A stretch of 64,000 nucleotides of DNA from Pseudeuparius sepicola. Lineage: Eukaryota; Arthropoda; Insecta; Coleoptera; Anthribidae. The number at the start of each line of letters is the position of its first letter. Position 1 is the first letter of the stretch. Under the pieces are notes generated by a model. It did no database searches, was not told where the DNA came from, and worked only from the letters and a program-made list of their open reading frames with translations. A program made the translations under genes and the position numbers. The DNA is taken from positions 23,651,096 to 23,715,095 of the forward strand of contig OY987308.1 of NCBI GenBank assembly GCA_963920635.1. Reading direction: 5' to 3'. Of the stretch, positions 22,801-33,966 are shown one piece after another.

Positions 22801-25800
22801 CACAAACAACATAAAAAAATTGATAAGATTATCTTATTAAGCCCAAAATTATCTACAATTTTTGTCTCTACAGTTTTTCTGTATAATCAGAAATAACGGA
22901 GCTACAGAGATCTGAAGAAATAGCAAAAAATCACTTTTTTCAAAATATCTAGTAAGCCGTGAACTTTTTTAAAAATCCAAAAGGGGCATTAGATTGAGCA
23001 TTCAAAACTGCAATTCTTTCCCCATTTAACCTTTGTTCTAGCTCTGCTAGTTTCCGAGATCCCCATAGTGGGCATCGAAAAAAACTCACCCTGTATATGT
23101 TGTTGTGAGGTTGACTATACAAGTTATCAGTTTTATGTACTTGTAATCGCGTTTTTTTGGTAGCTTTAACAGCAGTCGGCATCCAAAAGATTTCTGTGTA
23201 AGACATAACCCCCGAATCGTTTTTTTGTGAATCGCCGGCCATTTGTTAAACTAATACGCAACCATTAATAAGGCCCTTTTTGGGGAACACACGACGTAGA
23301 TATTTCAACGGAATGCCCGCGAATCAACAGTTCATTTGCCGAAGTTGAAAAACGGGACGCCATCGGTTTTATCGTAGATAAATGGGATGGGGGCGTTTTT
23401 CGAAAGAACGGGTAAAAAATAATCCAATTTCGTTCACCTGCAAGGCTGTTTTATGGGTAACGGAAATCGGGCAGTAAATAAACGCGGAGTTGGGGAACTA
23501 ATCTAACTTTTAGGGAGTTATGACGGGAGTTCGGGATAAATCTCGAAAAAACACGGTATTGTTCATGGCGTACAGTGTTATTCGCACAAAATTCTCCCTC
23601 CCCTTAACTTTTTGTTTTTAATTTTGGAAAAAAATTCAAACATGGAATTCTATCTGTTGTATTTTTGTTTCTATGTGATAGGGGAGGAGGTAAGGGGTAA
23701 ATTTAATCCTAATATGCATTATGCAAAACTCAATAGTTTTTCAGATATTTCAATTTTTCTTAGTAAATAAAAAAAACTACAGAACTTTTTTTAAACTTTT
23801 CAACTGGATTATTTGCCTAACACAATGGTCTTATGTTTAAAATGAAAAAGTCCGGAAACATAGGTCTATCACATAGGAAAAGTGAAGCCTTGAGGGGAAG
23901 TTTGTTTTCTGTTGACTCCAAGGAGACCACAAGGGGGCTGATGCTGATACAAGGTTATGTTATATGTCAGTGTCCAACTGTCATCAGGTTTTATGTGACA
24001 CGCCAGTGCCATAGATTCTAAAGGAGGCAAAATATTTCCCATCATAATTCACAATTTTTACCTTTTCTAACTTCCATATACTCAGATGTGTCAATTAAAG
24101 GTAATGCGGCCGCCTGTAGTAGTCCCAATAATTGCAACCTGATTTTTCCTGGTATCACCTTTAGTAATCCTACAATTCCCATTACGTGGGCATTACGTAT
24201 AAGTAGGTAGTTCAAAACAAAAATCGTATTTCGTAAATTTTAAATTATTAAAGCCGGTAGCTTCAGTCAGGTCTTTTTTTAAAGAGTTTTTATCTACGAC
24301 TAAAAGTTTATTTTGTTTTTTTATTTAGTTTTATTTTGTTTAGTTTGTGAGGTACCTTGGGATAGAAATAAAATTACAAACATTTATAATGAACACCGAG
24401 AAAAACTACATCATTAGAACTACTAGACCTAATCTATTAGTCCGACCCGAAATCTGTGAAAGTCCTTTGGGTATATACATTCAACAAGGGAGAGTATACA
24501 TTCAAGTATACATATTTATTACAAATGGATTGAGGAACCTGGTAACAAGGTGCAATAGCGACAAATTCTTAAATAAGCAAAATCGGCACTACTGACTTAC
24601 CATACTTATTACTTAAAATCGTGGAAATAATTGCTGGAAATCAATTTCAACTAAAATAAATTTCTTTCATTTGACAGTTGCCACATTCTGCACTTGTATA
24701 CAGAAAATTGTCTAGTCTAATTTTTAGAAATCATGGAAATCATTATTAATTTTTACACAACAATCAAAGTACCTGTTATATTCATAGATTCTCCAATAAA
24801 ATGGCATACTTGGCATCACTGAGACCATTAGAATGAGGAAAGAATAGGCCTCACTTTGGAAAGAATAATGCTGGGTCCCCTTACTTTAAAGAGTCCCTGG
24901 TTTGCACCAAATCGTTTTGAATTATTGAGCCTCGGTTAAAATCAAAATTGCCATGGAAAATCCAAAACAACTATTACGATAATCAGAGCTTGACTTTGAC
25001 AGTTTGCATTAGGTGTTAATTGTTGTTATGTTACCACATCGTGCTGTGAAAAATACACAACTGAAATTCTCATATTTATATTTTTTTTCCAAAATGAAAA
25101 TCACAAGTTAAGGAGGAGTCAAAATGATATTCTTGATATTCATTTTTATAACTACTAACCTTGTAAATTTTTTAAAAATCTTTCAGTTGTTTCGATTTAA
25201 CGTTTGCTCATCCCCAAACTGATTTTGGTTCCTTTTTTTTTCGTTTCTTTCCAACCAGACCTTTTCTAATAATTAGAAATCTTTACATATGGCCTTTTTT
25301 GAAGCTTGCAAATCTTCGAAAATTGCGAATTAATGCTTTATTTCAGCACACATAAGTATATTCCCAATTGGATTTTGCTTGCATATTTTTTGCCTTTCAA
25401 TTCGACCAAGATTATTTTTCAACAAGTTGCCCATTCTTTATGCGTCTAACCTTACAGATCTTCTTCTGCTTGTATTTGCTTTTGCTTGCATTTTTTTCTG
25501 TTTACAAGTCGACCAGTAGCTACTATGTTTTCTACATAAGAAACCTTGATATTTGAGCTGCTAACCTTGCAAATCTTTACAAATTGCTGCATCCACTACA
25601 CGTAAGCGCTCGGTGATCCCCAATTTTATTTTGGTTGCATATTTTTGACTTTCTCTACCACCAGGACTATTATTTTGGCCAGTAACCTTCAAAAACCTCC
25701 ACATTATCTTTATTTAAACACCAACATGATTTATTTCCGATTTCTTCGCGTCCAATTTCCACCAGGACACTTTCTCTCAAACCCGCTCGATTTTGAAGGT

Positions 25801-26005
25801 CTGCTCTGGTGGGCCTGGTGGCCAGAAGCTCTCCGCAGACCAGTACCGGGCCTGCATAAGGTCGCGCGCCCTCAACGAGGCCTCCCACGCCCAACTTGGT
25901 TTCCTGGCGTTCAGAGATGACATCGCCGCCAACGGGGGTCCATCGAAGTACCCCATCCACCCGAGGCCGATGAAGGGCGGCACCAAAAAATTGAGGAAGG
26001 CGTAA
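19867..26005 (+). CDS. CSGALNACT: Chondroitin sulfate N-acetylgalactosaminyltransferase, last four exons
   Basis: A Golgi type II membrane glycosyltransferase that adds GalNAc from UDP-GalNAc in starting or extending chondroitin chains. Exons are 19867-20520, 20577-20799, 20858-21188 and 25799-26005. Introns 20521-20576 (56 bases), 20800-20857 (58) and 21189-25798 (4610) join in phases 1, 2 and 0 without breaking the frame, giving 470 visible residues. Landmarks are the family phrase NNEYELIPF near the start, [12 protein letters not shown], the metal-binding DVD in CDVDVVF (residues 280-282), [32 protein letters not shown], the WGGEDV box (369-374), FHIWH (396-400) and the C-terminal NEASHAQLG. 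The N-terminal cytosolic tail, membrane anchor and stem are missing and should lie in upstream exons. Distinction between vertebrate-type 1 and 2 is not possible. The last intron carries a mariner foldback and a TIR element. No frameshift or stop is seen, so it is probably functional. Confidence 0.95.
21841..22506 (-). pseudogene. Mariner-type transposase, C-terminal relic
   Basis: Reading the minus strand from 22506: [15 protein letters not shown] (22506-22461) contains the second catalytic Asp. After an insertion, YPNSWIGR and then [14 protein letters not shown] (about 22061-22017) hold the third Asp region. The tail [19 protein letters not shown]...GGLFEHL runs to a stop at 21843-21841. 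These phrases and their order are typical of insect DDE transposases of the IS630/Tc1/mariner superfamily. One in-frame stop follows the VQNKV stretch, and the N-terminal two thirds, including the helix-turn-helix and first Asp, is absent, so it cannot make a working enzyme. Confidence 0.9.
22133..22445. mobile_element. Small TIR insertion within the transposase relic
   Basis: The relic's reading frame is split between [10 protein letters not shown] and LYPNSWIGR by 313 bases. These begin CAGTGGTAGTAG and end with a partial mirror, CACTGCCTCTG, and both ends are flanked by TA. The surrounding TATCCAAGTTA / TAACTTGGATA is also mirrored. Probably a MITE with a TA target. Confidence 0.55.
23096..23869. 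other. Intron sequence of CSGALNACT, nothing recognised
   Basis: Unique intronic sequence between two inserted elements. No coding motif or repeat was recognised. Confidence 0.5.
23870..24899. mobile_element. Family E TIR element, left-truncated copy
   Basis: It is collinear with 45100-46077 over about 1 kb with small indels. The right end is ATGCTGGGTCCCC...GAGTCCCTG at 24869-24899, the same as in the complete copy. The left CAGGGACTC end is missing here and replaced by unrelated sequence before AGTGAAGCCTTGAGG. No transposase motif is visible, so it is non-autonomous. The CAGGG terminus would suit a hAT-type element, but no 8-base target duplication was found. Confidence 0.8.
25190..25780 (+). 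repeat. Diverged tandem repeat before the last CSGALNACT exon
   Basis: The pattern CCCAATT...ATTTTG...TTGCATATTTTT...CCACCAGGA returns about five times (near 25212, 25360, 25470, 25617 and 25730) at uneven 110-150 base steps. The last repeat runs almost into the acceptor of the final exon. It is a degenerate minisatellite, and the boundaries are approximate. Confidence 0.45.
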
Positions 26006-26116
26006 GAAGGACCTCTGCGCATATTATACATACTGTGGTTGTGTTGGAAAGTATTCCCGAATTTTATGTTCCTTGTAAATAGTAATAGGGTGCCCTCGGT
26101 TGAGTTTTTGTTTAGG

Positions 26117-26122
26117 AATAAA
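26117..26122 (+). terminator. Polyadenylation signal AATAAA of CSGALNACT
   Basis: The canonical AATAAA lies 112 bases after the stop codon at 26003-26005. It gives a short 3' UTR ending near 26140. Confidence 0.75.
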
Positions 26123-26139
26123 AAAAACATCGAAATGTT

Positions 26140-26639
26140 ACGACTGTTGGTGAATGTCTTGGGTTTCTTTTGTGATAAAAACTATGCTTTATACGAGTAA
26201 CCAAATAGAAATGGAATAGTGATCTGTAGACGTCCCGAAAAAACGTGATTTTTTAAATAAAACCGGCAAAAAATACATGATTTGATTCCCCCTTTTTAAA
26301 TATTAAATTCCCAGGATGTTTTCTTTAATATGAACGCAGAAAATTTAATTCGATAAGCCAAGCGCTTTGATATCGAATGAAATGCAGTGCAGTAGGTCTT
26401 CTTATGACATCTATAAAAATAAAATTAAATTTTCTGCTTTAAAACTATAAACAAGCGACCAGTGCAGTCTAGCCCCACCTCAAGGTAAGTGAAAAGTTTC
26501 CCTTTTTTATTGGAACAGCAGACCTACCGATAAATTCAATGCACTCGTGGTATTAATGGCCTTAATGGCAGCCAGCAATCGATAAACCATTGAAAATCGC
26601 TCCATAGGAGTGAAAATAAAATATAATGGTCTAAATGAC
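26140..26639. other. Spacer between two convergent genes, nothing recognised
   Basis: No coding motif. It lies between the CSGALNACT 3' end and the repeat domain. Confidence 0.4.
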
Positions 26640-28394
26640 TTGAAGTTCTTTGAAAAAAAAACTTAATATTTACTTGGAAAGTTTGTTCTGTCGTAAACCG
26701 GGTGCATTTAGATCAATTTCCAGTTGCATCAAGACTGCTAACTAGATATGAAGCAATCTGAGAGTCAACGCTTTCCAGAAACGGAGACAAGTTCAAGGTT
26801 TGTCGTTACTTTTACGACAATGTCGTTACAGTTTATGAAAAGTGTAAGACTTTGCTTAAAATACTGAAAAATCTTCCGAACATGTGTCCGGGTTTATAGC
26901 AAATTTTCTGCTGATTCTAGGCATATTCTCATTTTTAACGTAACTCGCCTAATTCAAAATATATATCCCTTTTACCGCGCATAAAATGTTTTGTTACACT
27001 TTATGAAAACGTCCGGTTTTCACCATACATAATGAGATATCCCGTTAATATTTTGTGTATAATTAAACGGTGCTTTTATTTTTTATATGTATAGCTTAAA
27101 TTGTTTAAAAGGTATAGCCTATAATGTCGACACTTGTACGTAACAAAAAAATATTTCGTTACACTTTATGAAAACCGTCTATTTTTGTGTACGTAATTGA
27201 GACATCCTGGCAATTTTTGGCGTGCATATAGAAAATTTTCTTGGCAATCCAACTCCGCCATCATTTTCAACGCATCTTAAATACTTCAAAACTTACAGCC
27301 AAAAATATGGATCTCGTCACATTCTGTTACACTTTTTGCAAACCCCAAATCAATTTTCGATAATCTGCCGTACCGAAATACACAAAGCGCGCCCCAAATT
27401 CCCCAAGAATCTCAAAGCTAATGCCGGAAACACGTACAACCGAAGACATTAAGCTGCTTCGGTATCGGCCATCGATCATGGCATTCCGCAGGACTTTGCT
27501 GGATTCCTGGAGAAATTCCTGGTACGCGAATGCGGATTTTGCCTGGATTATAGAATGTGTGGAGCGGTTATGTAAGAGGTCGGAATTCCGAATTATTTCA
27601 TGGTTACAAAATATTTTTTTATATATTTATATTTTGAGCTGTATATTCCCAAGCGAAAAAACGAAGATACCATTGAATTAGCAAGAAAATTTGCCTGACT
27701 TATACACAAAAAAATGTCGGTATATTTCTATTTTTAACGTAAAAATTGAAGGTTTTCACTAAGCGTAACAAAATATTTTTTGCAATACATTTTGCTCTAT
27801 ATCTTTTGAAGTATTTAAGCTACGCTAAAAAAGATACCGCTGGATTCAGCAGAAAATGTTCTATACATATAACTAATGTCCGCTGGCTTTGACAACTTCT
27901 TGATCGAAAACGAGCAATTTTCAAAAAGCGTAACACTATGAAATCGTTCTTTGATTAGTTCAGAAATACAATAATCTACTGAAATTCGGTGCGTAAAGCA
28001 GGAACTCGGCTCAAAGGGCTTATATGCAAATTAACAGAGTTAGATACAAATCTGGATTGGTCTATACCTAGTTACGCTGGATGTCATAGATAAGCCGGTT
28101 AGTATAACTTGGAGGTTATGTTATACATCGGTAATAAGATACGATGTTATGTGAGAAATTCTATTAATTAATTGTATTGTATTTTGAACAAAAATTGTCT
28201 ATCTTAAGTATACTTACTCCTACTTTTTATATTAAATCTAACTTAAAATTAGATACAAAAAGATGAGTGATATAAAGGCAGTAAGTAGGTAGTTTCTGTC
28301 ACAGATAAAATTTTAACTAGGTAATTTTAGATTGTACCAAAAGACTTTGTACAAAAAAATATGCTATGTTAAATTACGGCAGATAGATATATTT
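26640..28394. repeat. Diverged repeat domain, left block
   Basis: The phrase GTTACACTTTATGAAAA or a variant appears at about 26826, 26993, 27163 and 27331, a step near 168 bases. A companion block GCAAATTTTCTGCTGATTCT is also seen. From about 27500 to 27960 the same blocks occur in the opposite orientation (GCGTAACAAAATATTTT, GGATTCAGCAGAAAATG). The units are old and diverged. No reading frame of note; the short frame at 27421-27681 lies in a unique-looking part. Confidence 0.65.
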
Positions 28395-31300
28395 TTATCC
28401 GGAATTGCTGTTACTTTCTGTGGGACTAGCAGTGTTACTATCGCTCTCTGGAGGCTTCTCTGTCGACGAAGATGGTCTTCCATACAGGTAACTTCTATAT
28501 CTGTATTCAGATTCATATGGGTCTCTCAGAGGTCTGTAGCCATATCTGAAAAAATATTTTTTTGTGTTACGGTTTGCGAAAATGTTCTGTTTCCGTACTA
28601 AATAAAGCAAAATTTTGCGTTTTTTGCGTTGGTTCGGTAGCAAATTTTCTCAGGAATTTAATGCAGTTTTCGTTTTTAATATAGCGTTAATAGTTTTTAA
28701 GATATGAGGCAAAATATTAATCTGGGTTTTTTTTTGCAAGAAAAGTCTTTAGAATTGTGTTACGCTTTGTGAAAATGTTTTGTTTCCGTACTAAATAAAG
28801 AAAAAATTCGCGAGTTTTGCAATGTTTTGGTAGCAAATTTTCTGTGGAATCTAATGCAGTTTTCGTTTTTAATATAGCGAGAACAGTTTTTAAGATATGA
28901 AGCAAAATATTAGTCTGTGTTTTTTTGCAAGAAAAGTCTTTAGAAAGGTGTTACGCTTTGTGAAAATGTTTTGTTTCCGTGCTACATAAAGAAAAAATTC
29001 GCGAGTTTTGCAATGTTTTGGTAGCAAATTTTCTCAGGAATCTAATGCAGTTTTCGTTTCTAACATAGCATGAACAGTTTTTAAGATATGAGGCAAAATA
29101 TTAGTAGAGTGTTTTTCTGCAAGAAAAGCCTTTAGAATATCCTGTGAAACCCAAACAAATGCGAGTCCGTACCGACCTTTTGACCCAAATATAGGGATTG
29201 ATTTTCGCGTCTCGGCCCAAAGGTGACACACAGGGCACGTGTCTATTTTCGTTCTATTTATATACGTTTTCCATTCGTATTTTCAATCCGCCTTTAGGAA
29301 GGATACGGGGCCGATGTTTGTGTGTTGTTTCGCAACATGCACGCTGGCGTGTTGTATGTTAATAAATACACGAAAATAATCGAAGAACACCTACGAAAAT
29401 ATGCAAATTCCGCGCTGAAAGTGAAAATTTCATGGTTTTCGTGATATTCGCAACTTCCGGGACATTTATCATCTAAATCGGAAACATTCGTTACGATCTG
29501 ATTCCACTAGGTGCCATGTGTATGGCTTGCATTATTAATTCTTGTGTTATGCAGACGCTATTTCAACGTTACTATTCCAAAATGTTACGTTTAAACTATT
29601 TTCAAAAGTTATAAAAAGGTTTTTAAATGTGGTTGTACATTTTGGGTCTTTAATGATACAGAAAAAACCGATACACAGTTGGATTGCTGAGGAAATTTGC
29701 TATAAATATAGTGTTTTCCTAGTGAAGCTTCTCAATAATTAAGACGAAATTTCCGACTTTTCATAAAACGTAACGAATTAATAGAATATATTTTGCTTCG
29801 TTGCTCAAACAGCAGTAACATTATAATATAAATTATTGATATGAAGAATAGGCAGTTTACTCATGATTTGTGAATATTTTGAGCTGAAAAAAGATAGCAA
29901 ATATATTCATAAGATATAACAAGGTTTTTAAATGTGGTTTTACATTTTGGGTCTTAACTTGCGAGCTATTAAATATATCGAAAAAACGGACACATAGTTG
30001 AATTCCTGAGGAAATTTGCTACAAATGAAGTGTTTTTTTTTAGTGGAATTTCTCAATAATTAGGAGAAAATTTCGAACTTTTCATAAAACGTAACGAATT
30101 AATAGAATATGTTTTGCTTCGTTGCTCGAATAGTAGTAACATTATAATATAAATTATTGATATGCAGAATAGGCAGTTTACTCATGATTTGTGAATAGAT
30201 TGAGCTGAAAAAAGATAGCAAATATTTTCAAAAGATGTAACAAGGTTTTTAAATGTGGTTTTACATTTTGGGTTTTAACTTGCGAGCTAATAAATATATA
30301 GAAAAAACGGACACATAGTTGAATTCCTGAGGAAATTTGCTACAATTGAAGTGTTTTTTATTAGTGGAATTTCTCAATATTTAGGAGAAAATTTCAACCT
30401 TTTCATAACACGTAACGAATTAATAGAATATGTTTTGCTTCGTTGCTCGAACAGTAGTAACATTATAATATAAATTATTGATATGCAGAATAGGCAGTTT
30501 ACTCATGATTTGTGAATAGATTGAGCTAAAAAAAATAGCAAATATTTTCAAAAGATGTAACAAGGTTTTTAAATGTGGTTGTACATTTTGGGTTATTACT
30601 TGCGTGCTATTAATTATATCGAAAAAAACGGATACATAGTTGAATTCCTGAAGAAATTTGCTACAAATGAAGTGTTTTTAGTAGAATTTCTCAATAATTA
30701 GGACAAAATTTCGAACTTTTCATAAAACGTAACGAATTAATAGAATATGTTTTGGTTCGTTGCTCGAACAGTAGTAACATTATAATATAAATTACTGATG
30801 TGCAGAATAGGAAGTTTACTCATGATTTGTGAATAGATTGAGCTGAAAAAAAATAGCAAATATTTTCAAAAGATGTAACAAGGTTTTTAAATGTGGTTGT
30901 ACATTTTGGGTTATTACTTGCGAGCTATTAAATATATCGAAAAAACGGACACATAGTTAAATTCCTGAGGAAATTGCTACAAATGTAGTGTTTTTTAGTG
31001 AAATTTCTCAATAATTAGGACAAAGTTTCGAACGTAACGTAACGTAACGAATAAACATACTAACATGTTTTGCTTTGTAACTCGCAAACTAATATCGTTA
31101 CAATAAAACTTGATACACGATTGAATTCCTCTCGTTCCCCTCATTTCGGCCGTTATAAAACCAGTTCCTCGCTATTTACAGCACCGAAACCGGAAAATTC
31201 CGAGTCACGTCCTGGGTGTTTGTATTTTTTTGGTCGGAAGCTATTAGTCGAAAATCCAGGCCCGCCTGATCGGTTCCCGGGGGTCAAAACCCACATTAAT

Positions 31301-33966
31301 TAAATTCATAATCCGGTCCTGGCCTATAGAGAAATTAATGAGGGCTGCTGACCGGGCAAAGCGCGTTTTAAAAACACGATTTTGAAAAGTTGTAACAGAT
31401 TTTTCAAATCGGTCGGTCGTTTGTTAACGTAACTTGAGAACTGTTAGTGGTACGGTGAAAACTAATGTATGGTTGGTTTTCTGAGAAAATTTGCAATCGA
31501 TATAGTTGGTTTTCACCGGATTTGTTGTTATTTTTGACGAAAAACAGAAGCTTTTCAAAAAAACCGTAACAAAGGAAAAATATACGATCTTATTTTGTTT
31601 CATAACTTGTGAAGCAATAAAGTTAGAGTAAAGTTTGATTAATCTTTGAATTCCTGAGAACATTTGCAGTCAATAGGAGCAGTTTACGCAGCGTTTGTTA
31701 GAATTTTGGGCAAGGAAAAAACGATTTTTCAAAAAAAGTACCAGAAAAAGTAGGTATACGAACTTATTTTGTTTCATAACTTGTGAAATCATAAAGTTAG
31801 AATAAATGTTGCTGCATCGTGAATTTACTGAGAAAATTTGCAGTCATTAGAAACAGTTTAGGCATCATTTGTTAAAATTTTTGGGCGAAAAATAAAGATT
31901 TTTCAAAAACGTAACATAAAATTACATGAACTTATTTTGTTTGATAACTTGGGAAATAATAAAGTTAGAGTAAAAGTTGACATATCGTTGAATTCCTTAG
32001 AAAATTTACAGTCAATAGAAGCAGTTTACCCAGCGTTTGTTAGAATTTTGGACAAAGAAAATTGATTTTTCAAAAAAGTAACATAGAAAACTATGCGAAC
32101 TTATTTCGTTTTATAACTTGTGAAATAATAAAATTAGAGTAAAAGTTGATACACCGTTGATTTCCCGAGAAAATTTCCAATCGATGAAAGTAGTTTACGC
32201 AGGATTTGTCGGAATTTTAAGCGTCATACGTGGGATGTTTCAAAACACGTAACAAAAAAGTTTACGAACTTATTTTGTTTCATAACTTGTGAATTCATAA
32301 AGTTAGAATAAAAGTTGCTGCATCGTTAATTTACTGAGAAAATTTGCATTTATTAGAAGTAGTTTAGGCATCATTTGTTAAAATTTTTGGGCGAAAAAGA
32401 ATGATTTTTCAAAAACGTATAAAATTACATGAACTTATTTTGTTTGATAACTTGGGAAATAATAAAGTTAGAGTAAAAGTTGACATATCGTTGAATTCCT
32501 TAGAAAATTTACAGTCAATAGAAGCAGTTTACCCAGCGTTTGTTAGAATTTTGGACAAAGAAAAAGGATTTTTCAAAAAAAGTAACATAGAAAAGTATGC
32601 GAACTTATTTCGTTTCATAACTTGCGAAATAATAACGTTAGCGTAAAAGTTGATGCACCGTTGATTTCCCGAGAAAATTTCCAATCGATGAAAGTAGTTT
32701 ACGCAGGATTTGTCGGAATTTTAAGCGCCATACGTGGGATGTTTCAAAACACGTAACAAAAAAGTTTACGAACTTATTTTGTTTCGTAACTTAAAATCTG
32801 GTAACCCTAAAGTAACAGGTGATGCAGCGTTGAATTCTTGGCAAAATTTACTAACATAACGGATGTTTTGTATCAATATTATAAACGAAAAAATAAAAAA
32901 AAACGTAACTAAGTAATTAACTTTTAGCGTTTTATTCTCATGGTGCGACTGCGAGACCGTCCCGACCTCTTTTACACCCTCTCCGGCAATATGCCTTCGT
33001 CCCAGATTAAAATTTTACAGTTTCTTTGACTCCGCCAGATTTATAGGGATATCCCGTTTTATCGACACTAAAACTGCTACCCCCAAGACTCACCCCTTGT
33101 CTTTGTAATCGTCCCTGCCGGCCCCGCTTCCGTAGTTCCATCCGCTCGCGTATCCCCCATTCCAATAATCCCTAGATCCGTGCTCCGGCCTGCCGCCCGC
33201 GAAGTAGTACCCCTTCCCGGAACTGTCGAAGCCGGAAGTACCGCGGTACGTCTCGTCCCAGGGCCTGTAACCTTCGTACCTAGAAAAACCAACGGTGATA
33301 CATTACGAATGCGTTCCTTCGGGCACGACGTACCGATCCTTGGTTTCCCTGTAATCGTACCCTCTATTGTCGTATCCTATCCCCCTGTCGTATCTCGGGT
33401 CGTATCTGTCATATCTGTCGTATCTGTCGTAGCGTTCCCGTTCGTAGCCGCCGCCGCCGCCGCCGCCGTCGTAGTACCTGTCGTACGGCATCCTGTCCCC
33501 CCGGTAGTACCTGTCCCTATCGTAACGGTCGTACCTATCGTACGACCTGTCCCTATCGTAGTATCTATCGTAGGGGTCGTAGCTGCGGGTTCGCTCCTCG
33601 TAGCGCGGCCTGTATTGGTACTGATCCCTGCTGTAGTCCGGGTAGTTGGTCTCGCAACGGATACATCGCTTTTCGAGCGGGTTCGCCGTGTGCGTGCTGT
33701 ATTTCGAGTCCTCGCTTTCTTCGGGCTTGATAGACCTTGTCCCTTAAAAATATATTGTATGGTATACCCACGTATTTACGCCGTACGGTTTGAATACCTT
33801 CGCTGTTTGTAGGAGACTCGTTATATCTGCTCTGGTAAAATTTGCTCTCCCGCGGAAGCCGCTTGAGGTTAGCTTCGCCTTCTGCAGCTCCTGCAGCGTT
33901 GAATACGTCCTTAATTGTAGCCGCCGCAGTTTCGCCTACGAGCAGCAGGAATATGCTGACCAATAT
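28395..33966 (-). CDS. Secreted Tyr/Asp/Arg-rich low-complexity protein, last four exons
   Basis: I do not recognise the family. Exons on the minus strand are 33966-33798, 33742-33334, 33279-33094 and 28545-28395. Introns are 55, 54 and 4548 bases with good GT/AG sites, joined in phases 1, 2 and 2 without a break, giving 304 visible residues. The first visible residues, ILVSIFLLLVGETAA, look like the core and end of a signal peptide, so the start Met lies in an unseen upstream exon. A single CIRC pair sits at residues 83-86. Residues 93-193 are dominated by YDR repeats with a run of seven Gly at 149-155. Residues 194-304 are Gly/Tyr-rich, then a Ser/Thr/Glu/Pro tail ending NSNSG. This composition recalls cuticle, silk or egg-shell proteins that can be linked through tyrosines, but that is inference. 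I saw no canonical AATAAA within 300 bases after the stop. The final intron is filled with diverged repeats. Confidence 0.85.
28546..32890. repeat. Diverged repeat domain, right block (inside last intron of the secreted-protein gene)
   Basis: From 28566 to about 29110 the unit is about 192 bases, with GTTACGCTTTGTGAAAATG at 28759 and 28950 and a related site at 28566. From 29760 the orientation is reversed. TTTTCATAAAACGTAACGAA recurs at about 29769, 30090, 30411, 30728 and 31043 (steps 321, 321, 317, 315), each step made of two weakly similar halves. From 31.4 to 32.9 kb shorter units of about 165 bases share CATAACTTGTGAAAT, GAGAAAATTTGC and GTAACA. Divergence grows outward. The stretch 29110-29760 between the two orientations is mostly unique. 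Confidence 0.8.

Larger units (their letters stand above)
21239..23095. mobile_element. Mariner-derived foldback element inside CSGALNACT intron
   Basis: The ends TACAGGGTGAGTTTTTTTCT and CACCCTGTA (to 23095) enclose arms of about 570 bases (21241-21812 and 22512-23093) that are close mirror copies. The loop of about 700 bases holds the 3' part of a mariner-type transposase on the minus strand, itself interrupted by a 313-base insertion. This is the clearest evidence that the CAGGGTG foldbacks of the window belong to the Tc1/mariner superfamily. It lies in the sense intron only 50 bases after the exon-3 donor. Confidence 0.92.

Noticed and set aside
33180..33812. 210-codon plus-strand frame rich in Val and Pro
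   Set aside because: It is the antisense shadow of the YDR-repeat exons. The minus strand has matching splice sites, phases and a signal-peptide-like start.
33565..33963. Single 132-codon minus-strand frame as one exon
   Set aside because: Reading straight through crosses a 55-base intron (33743-33797). Only the spliced frame continues into the Tyr-rich coding region.
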